DNA from: Methanosarcinaceae archaeon
Lineage (GTDB): Archaea > Halobacteriota > Methanosarcinia > Methanosarcinales > Methanosarcinaceae
Length of the DNA: 9,437 nucleotides
Reading direction: 5' to 3'
NCBI GenBank assembly: GCA_030609665.1
Contig: JAUWBW010000059.1
Coordinates: 1-9,437 of the forward strand
In this document: in pieces, positions 6,129 to 9,437 of the stretch
How the letters are laid out: each line of letters begins with the position of its first letter
How positions within the stretch are numbered: the first letter of the stretch is position 1
Notes under the pieces: generated by a model
Seen by the model: only the letters and a program-made list of their open reading frames with translations
What the model was told of the DNA's origin: nothing
Database searches by the model: none
Program-made: the position numbers and the translations under genes

Positions 6129-7301
6129 TTATTTAAGACTCATTTTTCCTGCAATAGGTGACATTGCCCGAAGCCTTCCGACAACTTCCACCAACGCATC
6201 AACCACGTAATCCACTTCTTCCTGTGTATTATCCTTCCCAAGTGTGATCCTGAGCGACCCGTGTGAGTCTTCCGGTCTCAGTCCGATGGCTGTCAGAACG
6301 TGTGAGGGTTCAAGCGATTTTGATGAACATGCCGATCCCGTTGATATTGCAATACCTTTCATATCAAGGAACAGGAGCATTGATTCACCTTCTATGAAAC
6401 TGAACCTTAGATTGACATTGTTTGGAAGTCGGTTTGTTGGATGTCCGCTGAGTTCTACATCGTCTATCGAATCCATTACTTTCTCGATAAGGGAATCCCG
6501 AAGTTGTGTCATGTGTTTTGCATCATCAACAAGACGCTCATCTGCAAGAGCCACTGCTTTTGCAAACCCGACGATCCCTGAAATGTTTTCGGTACCCGCA
6601 CGCATACTTCGTTCATGGCTTCCACCATGTGCAAGTGCCTGCAAAAGCGTGCCTTTTCTGACATACAATGCACCCACGCCTTTCGGACCATATATCTTGT
6701 GTGATGACATGGACAACATATCCACTCCCAGTTCATCAACATTGACTGCAATCTTACCAAAAGACTGCACAGCGTCTGTGTGAAGATATATGCTTTTTTC
6801 CTTTGCGAGTTTGCTGATATCGGAAATCGGTTGTATTGTACCAATCTCATTGTTGGCATGCATAACAGAGATAAGTATTGTATCATCACGGATGGCTTTT
6901 TTAAGTTCATCCATATCGATGATCCCGTCACTGTCTGCCGGAACATATGTGACATCAAATCCTTCCTTTTCGAGATATGCGCATGTATTGAGTATTGCAG
7001 GATGCTCGATGGTTGATGTTATGATGTGTTTGCCCTTGCCGGAATTGCGGTATGCAATACCTTTGATCGCAAGGTTGTCTGATTCAGTCCCGCCTGATGT
7101 GAATATGATCTCTTCGGGCTTTGCACCGATCGAGGCTGCAACCTGCTGGCGGGATTGCTCAAGTGCACTGGTTGCTTCCTGCCCGAATGAATGCAGGCTG
7201 GATGCATTGCCGAACGTCTCTGTAAAATAGGGCAGCATGGCATCAACTACCAGCGGATCGACCGGAGTAGTGGCGCCATGGTCCATATATATTTGTTTCA
7301 T
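6129..7301 (-). CDS. iscS: cysteine desulfurase, NifS/IscS type (PLP-dependent)
   Basis: A 390-residue enzyme that removes sulfur from cysteine, leaving alanine and an enzyme persulfide for Fe-S assembly. The N-terminus YMDHGATTPVDP is typical. PLP-site residues are visible: FTSGGTESDN (67-76), His100 in TIEHPA, Asp176 and Gln179 in HTDAVQ, and the Schiff-base Lys202 in SSHKIYGPKG. The sulfur-carrying Cys325 sits in STGSACSSKSLEPSHVL, the loop form of group I NifS/IscS enzymes. The lysine is worth noting because some archaeal homologues lack it; here the enzyme looks fully active. The ATG at 7301 has only a weak AGGTTT site about 13 bases upstream. The 5' region carries a TATA-like box and a 13-bp tandem array (7335-7412). 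It heads the iscS-iscU gene pair. Confidence 0.95.
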   Translation of the reverse strand: MKQIYMDHGATTPVDPLVVDAMLPYFTETFGNASSLHSFGQEATSALEQSRQQVAASIGAKPEEIIFTSGGTESDNLAIKGIAYRNSGKGKHIITSTIEHPAILNTCAYLEKEGFDVTYVPADSDGIIDMDELKKAIRDDTILISVMHANNEIGTIQPISDISKLAKEKSIYLHTDAVQSFGKIAVNVDELGVDMLSMSSHKIYGPKGVGALYVRKGTLLQALAHGGSHERSMRAGTENISGIVGFAKAVALADERLVDDAKHMTQLRDSLIEKVMDSIDDVELSGHPTNRLPNNVNLRFSFIEGESMLLFLDMKGIAISTGSACSSKSLEPSHVLTAIGLRPEDSHGSLRITLGKDNTQEEVDYVVDALVEVVGRLRAMSPIAGKMSLK

Positions 7302-7334
7302 GTTATCGTCTAAACCTAAATTTAGTTAATCTTT

Positions 7335-7412
7335 GATAGAGGATTTCGATAGGTGATTTCGGTAGAGGATTTCGGTAGAAATCATCGATAGAAATCATCG
7401 GTAGATATCCTC
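7335..7412. repeat. six-unit, 13-bp degenerate tandem array upstream of iscS
   Basis: Units on the plus strand, each exactly 13 bp with no slippage: GATAGAGGATTTC (7335), GATAGGTGATTTC (7348), GGTAGAGGATTTC (7361), GGTAGAAATCATC (7374), GATAGAAATCATC (7387) and GGTAGATATCCTC (7400). All share G(A/G)TAG at the front and TC at the end. A seventh, decayed unit begins GATAAATAT at 7413. The first three units end in GATTTC and the next two contain its complement GAAATC, so the array is also an imperfect inverted repeat; GATTTC GGTA GAAATC at 7368-7383 marks the centre. About 26 of 39 positions match when the two halves are folded together. It lies between the likely iscS TATA box and start codon, so part of it is probably transcribed. 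Confidence 0.85.
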
Positions 7413-7426
7413 GATAAATATAAATA
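7413..7426 (-). promoter_or_regulatory. TATA-like box of iscS
   Basis: On the minus strand, TTATTTATATTTATC (7427-7413) is the best TATA match upstream of iscS. A start site about 25 bases downstream would fall near 7390, inside the 13-bp array, giving a leader of about 90 bases that includes four repeat units. No other convincing TATA element lies between the array and the ATG at 7301. Confidence 0.5.
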
Positions 7427-7450
7427 AGTAACTATTGTAGCATACACGCT

Positions 7451-7473
7451 ATAGTTGTACCATGTACAACTAT
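7451..7473. promoter_or_regulatory. perfect 10+10 bp dyad, candidate operator upstream of iscS
   Basis: ATAGTTGTAC (7451-7460), spacer CAT, then GTACAACTAT (7464-7473), with every arm position complementary. It lies about 25 bp upstream of the iscS TATA-like box, where an archaeal activator or repressor could bind. A similar but imperfect ACTATTGTAG occurs at 7431-7440. It could instead act as a hairpin at the end of the aIF1 transcript, but no T-tract follows it. Confidence 0.5.
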
Positions 7474-7482
7474 CAAGTCCAC

Positions 7483-7514
7483 ATTAAGCCACTTAATACT
7501 AAAAATATTGTGGC
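7483..7514 (-). terminator. overlapping dyads with T5, possible aIF1 terminator
   Basis: Two alternative pairings share this segment. ATTAAG (7483-7488) pairs with CTTAAT (7492-7497) around CCA. GCCAC (7488-7492) pairs with GTGGC (7510-7514), with AATA/TATT continuing the stem. On the minus strand the loop holds five T (7505-7501), and a further T5 occurs at 7549-7545, soon after the aIF1 stop. The T-runs are short, so this is a weak terminator candidate. Confidence 0.3.
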
Positions 7515-7559
7515 AAACCCTTTTGGTTATGCACACAAACCCCAAAAAGTGTAAACGTT

Positions 7560-7868
7560 TTAATCTTTTATTTGATCCGGAGAGAATCCTTTTGCAACAA
7601 GCACACCTTTCATACGCGAAAGATGATTGCCCTGCAATTCGACAGTATTGCCTTTTACAGTACCGCCGCATGCGAATTTTGATTTTAGGTATGTGGATAG
7701 TTCATGAAGGTCGATCTCATGGGCATCAAACCCGTCAACAACCGTAACTTCCTTTCCATATCTTCTTCTGTTCACTTTAACGATAATTCGCTGTTGCTCT
7801 TTTGCTACTTCTTCGCAGATGCACAATTCTGATGGCAATCCGCAGACGTGGCACATTTCTGAACTCAT
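7560..7868 (-). CDS. translation initiation factor aIF1 (SUI1 family)
   Basis: A 102-residue protein. The SUI1/eIF1 domain occupies about 25-100, with RIIVKVNRRRYGKEVTVVDG, the conserved FACGGTVKG turn (65-73), the ELQGNH strand (77-82) and the ending GVLVAKGF. aIF1 binds the small ribosomal subunit near the P site and helps select the correct start codon. The N-terminal extension carries a Cys cluster, Cys6, Cys9, Cys16 and Cys18 (CHVCGLPSELCIC), a zinc-knuckle form common in archaeal homologues and absent from bacterial YciH. The ATG at 7868 has GGAGG at 7881-7885, 12 bases upstream, slightly long but the only good site. It shares an 88-base divergent promoter region with the DUF192 gene. 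Confidence 0.93.
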   Translation of the reverse strand: MSSEMCHVCGLPSELCICEEVAKEQQRIIVKVNRRRYGKEVTVVDGFDAHEIDLHELSTYLKSKFACGGTVKGNTVELQGNHLSRMKGVLVAKGFSPDQIKD

Positions 7869-7903
7869 TTTTTGGTTTATCCTCCGATGTTATTATGTAT
7901 CTT

Positions 7904-7936
7904 GTTACGTATATTAACGTAACTAAATTATAATAA
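7904..7936. promoter_or_regulatory. divergent aIF1 / DUF192 promoter region with perfect dyad
   Basis: GTTACGT (7904-7910), spacer ATATTA, ACGTAAC (7917-7923) form a perfect 7+7 dyad. On the minus strand it contains TTAATATACG, a possible aIF1 TATA box placing its start just before the GGAGG at 7881-7885. On the plus strand AAATTATAATAAG (7924-7936) is a good TATA box for DUF192. A protein bound to the dyad could affect both genes. Confidence 0.5.
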
Positions 7937-7956
7937 GATGTATAGAGTAATCAACG

Positions 7957-8307
7957 ATGCTATTAAAGTCTAATGGTAAAATCATTGCATCAGATGTGGA
8001 ATTCGCACAGAGTTTCCTTAGTCAGACCCTCGGTTTGATGTTTCGCAAAAACATCCGGAACGACTATGCTCTGGTGTTTGAAATGAGAAAACCAAAACAA
8101 GTTTCTCTTCACATGCTTTTTGTCGGTTTTCCTATCGATGTGCTGTTTCTGGACGAGTCAAAAACGATTACACAAACTGCACAACTTAGTCCATGGACCG
8201 GTACGGTGTCATCAGGGGAAAAGGTGAAGTATATTATTGAGATGTCGGATGGTGCAATATCAAAGAACGATCTGGTGGTTGGAGAGCAGCTTTCTTTTGA
8301 GAGATGA
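7957..8307 (+). CDS. DUF192 family protein of unknown function
   Basis: A 116-residue protein spanning the whole DUF192 (COG1430) domain. Signatures are TLGLMFRKN (24-32), the strand pair LHMLFVGFPIDVLFLDE (51-67) and VKYIIEMSDGAI (90-101), which replaces the usual E-(L/M)P-G-(W/A) ending. DUF192 is a small beta-barrel family found in bacteria and archaea whose biochemical role is not established. Many bacterial members are exported or lipid-anchored, but this one starts directly with the domain and has no signal peptide, so it should be cytoplasmic. No ribosome site precedes the ATG at 7957. The TATA box at 7924-7936 would put the transcript start at about 7955-7957, so the mRNA is probably leaderless. 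It is transcribed away from aIF1 and is followed by two hairpins. Confidence 0.88.
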   Translation: MLLKSNGKIIASDVEFAQSFLSQTLGLMFRKNIRNDYALVFEMRKPKQVSLHMLFVGFPIDVLFLDESKTITQTAQLSPWTGTVSSGEKVKYIIEMSDGAISKNDLVVGEQLSFER

Positions 8308-8318
8308 TTTAGTTAAGG

Positions 8319-8373
8319 AGTTTGACGAAGTCGGACTAAATTGTTGTAATGCTGCTACGCACCATTACAACAA
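8319..8373 (+). terminator. two back-to-back hairpins after DUF192
   Basis: Hairpin 1 pairs AGTTTGAC (8319-8326) with GTCGGACT (8330-8337) around a GAA triloop, 8 pairs with two G-U. It is flanked by TTTAGT (8308-8313) and ACTAAA (8335-8340), which offer an alternative longer stem. Hairpin 2 starts three bases later: TTGTTGTAATG (8341-8351) and CATTACAACAA (8363-8373), 11 perfect pairs with an 11-base loop. No long T-tract follows, only TTTATTT at 8384-8390. The likely role is termination or 3'-end protection of the DUF192 mRNA; a small RNA or decayed mobile-element end is also possible. Confidence 0.45.
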
Positions 8374-8383
8374 CAAAGAAATG

Positions 8384-8422
8384 TTTATTTAACTACAGAT
8401 GCTTTTAGTGGTATCAATACCA
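8384..8422 (+). promoter_or_regulatory. candidate purL promoter with palindrome
   Basis: TTTATTTAA (8384-8392) is a TATA-like box. About 25 bases downstream, where transcription would begin, lies a 14-bp near-perfect palindrome, TGGTAT (8409-8414), CA, ATACCA (8417-8422). This leaves a leader of about 40 bases before the purL ATG. The rest of the 147-base gap is filled by the hairpins after DUF192 and an A/T-rich stretch at 8425-8437. Confidence 0.4.
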
Positions 8423-8454
8423 ATCATATTTTTTAATCAATGCGAGGCGCATTA

Positions 8455-9437
8455 ATGTTACCCGAAGATGACCTAAATATCATAACAAAGGAAATGGGGA
8501 GAGAACCGAATCTGGTTGAACAGGGCTGTTTTTTGAATCTATGGAGTGAGCACTGCTCATATCGTTCAAGTGCGCCGCTGCTTCGGACATTCACATCAAC
8601 AGGCGACCGCGTGATCATAGGTCCCGGCGATGATGCAGCCATTATCAGTATTGGCGACGGCTGGGTGCTTGCCATCGGCATGGAAAGCCATAACCACCCT
8701 TCTTATGTTGATCCCAATAACGGCGCAGCCACCGGAGTTGGTGGAATTGTGCGCGACATTATCTCAATGGGCGCGCGCCCAATTGCGCTAATGGACCCAT
8801 TGTACTTTGGACCTCTTGACAGCCCAAAGAACCTCTATCTTTTTGAACACATCATTGAAGGTATTGCAGGATACGGCAACTGTATTGGCGTACCTGTCTT
8901 GCGCGGTGAGGCGTATTTTGACGAATCGTACAGTGGAAACCCACTTGTGAATGTGGTCTGCATAGGACTGGCGCGCGAGGAAGATGTTGTGACAGCCTGC
9001 GCACAGAAAGCAGGTAACAAGGTCATACTCATGGGCTCTACAACAGGGCGCGACGGGTTGGGGGGCGCATCATTTGCATCACGTGACCTCTCTGAGAGCT
9101 CAGAGTCGGAAGACCGCCCAAGTATTCAGGTGGGTGATCCGTTCACAGAAAAACTTGTGATAGAAGCCACGCTTGAGGCTATCAATAAAGGCTATGTAAA
9201 GGCATGCCGTGACCTTGGTGCAGCAGGGCTTGCAGGTGCAAGTTCAGAGATGGCATCGAAAGGAAACTTAGGAATCCATATCATTGCTGATAATGTGATA
9301 CTTCGTGAGACCAACATGACGCCGTACGAGATACTTATCGCTGAATCACAGGAGCGTATGGTGCTGGAAGTCGAACCTGATGATGTTGATGCTGTATTTG
9401 AGATCGCTAAAAAGTATGACCTTAATGTAAGTTTGAT
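8455..9437 (+). CDS. purL: phosphoribosylformylglycinamidine (FGAM) synthase large subunit, 3' end cut by the window
   Basis: The first 327 codons of PurL run open to the window edge; archaeal PurL is usually a little over 700 residues, so over half is missing. It makes FGAM from FGAR, ATP and ammonia supplied by separate PurQ and PurS subunits. Visible motifs are LWSEHCSYRSSAPLL near the N-terminus, IGPGDDAA, the metal/nucleotide-binding MESHNHPS followed by NNGAATGVGGIVRDI, GARPIALMDPLYFG, GRDGLGGASFASRDL and KACRDLGAAGLAGASSEM. The ATG at 8455 is preferred because GAGG (8444-8447) precedes it by 7 bases; an in-frame ATG at 8440 would add five residues (MRGAL) and has no ribosome site. The preceding hairpins and TATA-like box suggest its own promoter. 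It is the second purine gene in the window, separated from purC by the minus-strand block. Confidence 0.95.
   Translation, partial: MLPEDDLNIITKEMGREPNLVEQGCFLNLWSEHCSYRSSAPLLRTFTSTGDRVIIGPGDDAAIISIGDGWVLAIGMESHNHPSYVDPNNGAATGVGGIVRDIISMGARPIALMDPLYFGPLDSPKNLYLFEHIIEGIAGYGNCIGVPVLRGEAYFDESYSGNPLVNVVCIGLAREEDVVTACAQKAGNKVILMGSTTGRDGLGGASFASRDLSESSESEDRPSIQVGDPFTEKLVIEATLEAINKGYVKACRDLGAAGLAGASSEMASKGNLGIHIIADNVILRETNMTPYEILIAESQERMVLEVEPDDVDAVFEIAKKYDLNVSL

Larger units (their letters stand above)
7302..7559. other. 258-bp non-coding region between aIF1 and iscS
   Basis: No credible gene was found on either strand. From the iscS side the region holds a 33-base spacer before the start codon, the 13-bp tandem array (7335-7412), a TATA-like box, the 10+10 bp perfect dyad (7451-7473), overlapping dyads at 7483-7514 and an aIF1-proximal stretch with short minus-strand T-runs. 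It is much longer and more structured than the other same-strand gaps in this window. Confidence 0.8.

Noticed and set aside
6115..6133. A/T dyad in the iscS-iscU gap as an internal terminator
   Set aside because: Only six A-T pairs in an A/T-rich gap of 30 bases; too weak to separate the two genes.
6244..6783. 179-codon plus-strand open frame opposite iscS
   Set aside because: Antisense shadow of iscS, whose reading frame contains all catalytic motifs; composition is typical of shadow frames.
6790..7230. 146-codon plus-strand open frame opposite iscS
   Set aside because: Also antisense to the intact iscS frame; no family resemblance.
7335..7412. CRISPR array
   Set aside because: Units are contiguous 13-mers without unique spacers, far shorter than CRISPR repeats, and there are no cas genes nearby.
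7508..7747. 79-codon plus-strand open frame running from the spacer into aIF1
   Set aside because: Mostly antisense to aIF1, with no promoter, ribosome site or domain; the aIF1 frame explains the sequence.
1..9437. A defence system, toxin-antitoxin pair or other new multi-gene system
   Set aside because: Every sizeable gene fits a known housekeeping or conserved hypothetical family; no nuclease, toxin or phage-like module was seen, so the novelty is limited to regulatory DNA and one IS relic.

Overview
The window looks like a chromosomal segment of a euryarchaeal methanogen or close relative, most likely order Methanosarcinales. The reasons are the gene types (archaeal aIF1/SUI1, Nre repair protein ending in a PCNA-binding peptide, an HTH plus zinc-knuckle regulator of the archaeal COG2522 type, NifS/NifU-type Fe-S assembly), A/T-rich TATA-like boxes in the intergenic gaps, GGAGG-type ribosome sites, and a leaderless-looking promoter. 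The genus cannot be fixed from sequence reading alone.

Layout. Positions 1-2152 (+): the 3' part of purC (SAICAR synthetase), then a FAD-dependent oxidoreductase of the phytoene-desaturase/carotenoid-isomerase-like superfamily 25 bases later. Positions 2153-2248: a convergent gap with a hairpin plus T-tract and what looks like the orphan right end of an IS200/IS605-type element, whose last bases supply the stop codon of the next gene. Positions 2245-7868 (-): seven genes in one direction. In transcription order these are aIF1, iscS, iscU, an HTH/zinc regulator, nre, then after a 115-base promoter gap pit (phosphate permease) and a DUF47 PhoU-like protein that overlaps pit by ATGA. Positions 7957-8307 (+): a DUF192 protein divergent from aIF1. 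Positions 8455-9437 (+): the 5' part of purL (FGAM synthase large subunit).

How they fit together. IscS and IscU form a minimal Fe-S cluster assembly pair. The HTH/zinc protein and Nre lie close behind and are probably co-transcribed. Pit and DUF47 form the usual phosphate import pair. purC and purL belong to the same pathway but are separated by the minus-strand block.

The coding content is mostly ordinary housekeeping. The unusual signal is in the non-coding DNA. A six-unit, exactly 13-bp-phased degenerate tandem array (7335-7412), with an overall imperfect mirror symmetry, sits between a TATA-like box and the iscS start. A perfect 10+10 bp dyad lies just upstream of that box. There are further perfect dyads in the pit, aIF1/DUF192 and purL promoter regions, and two back-to-back hairpins follow DUF192. 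No CRISPR array, tRNA, rRNA or intact mobile element was recognised.
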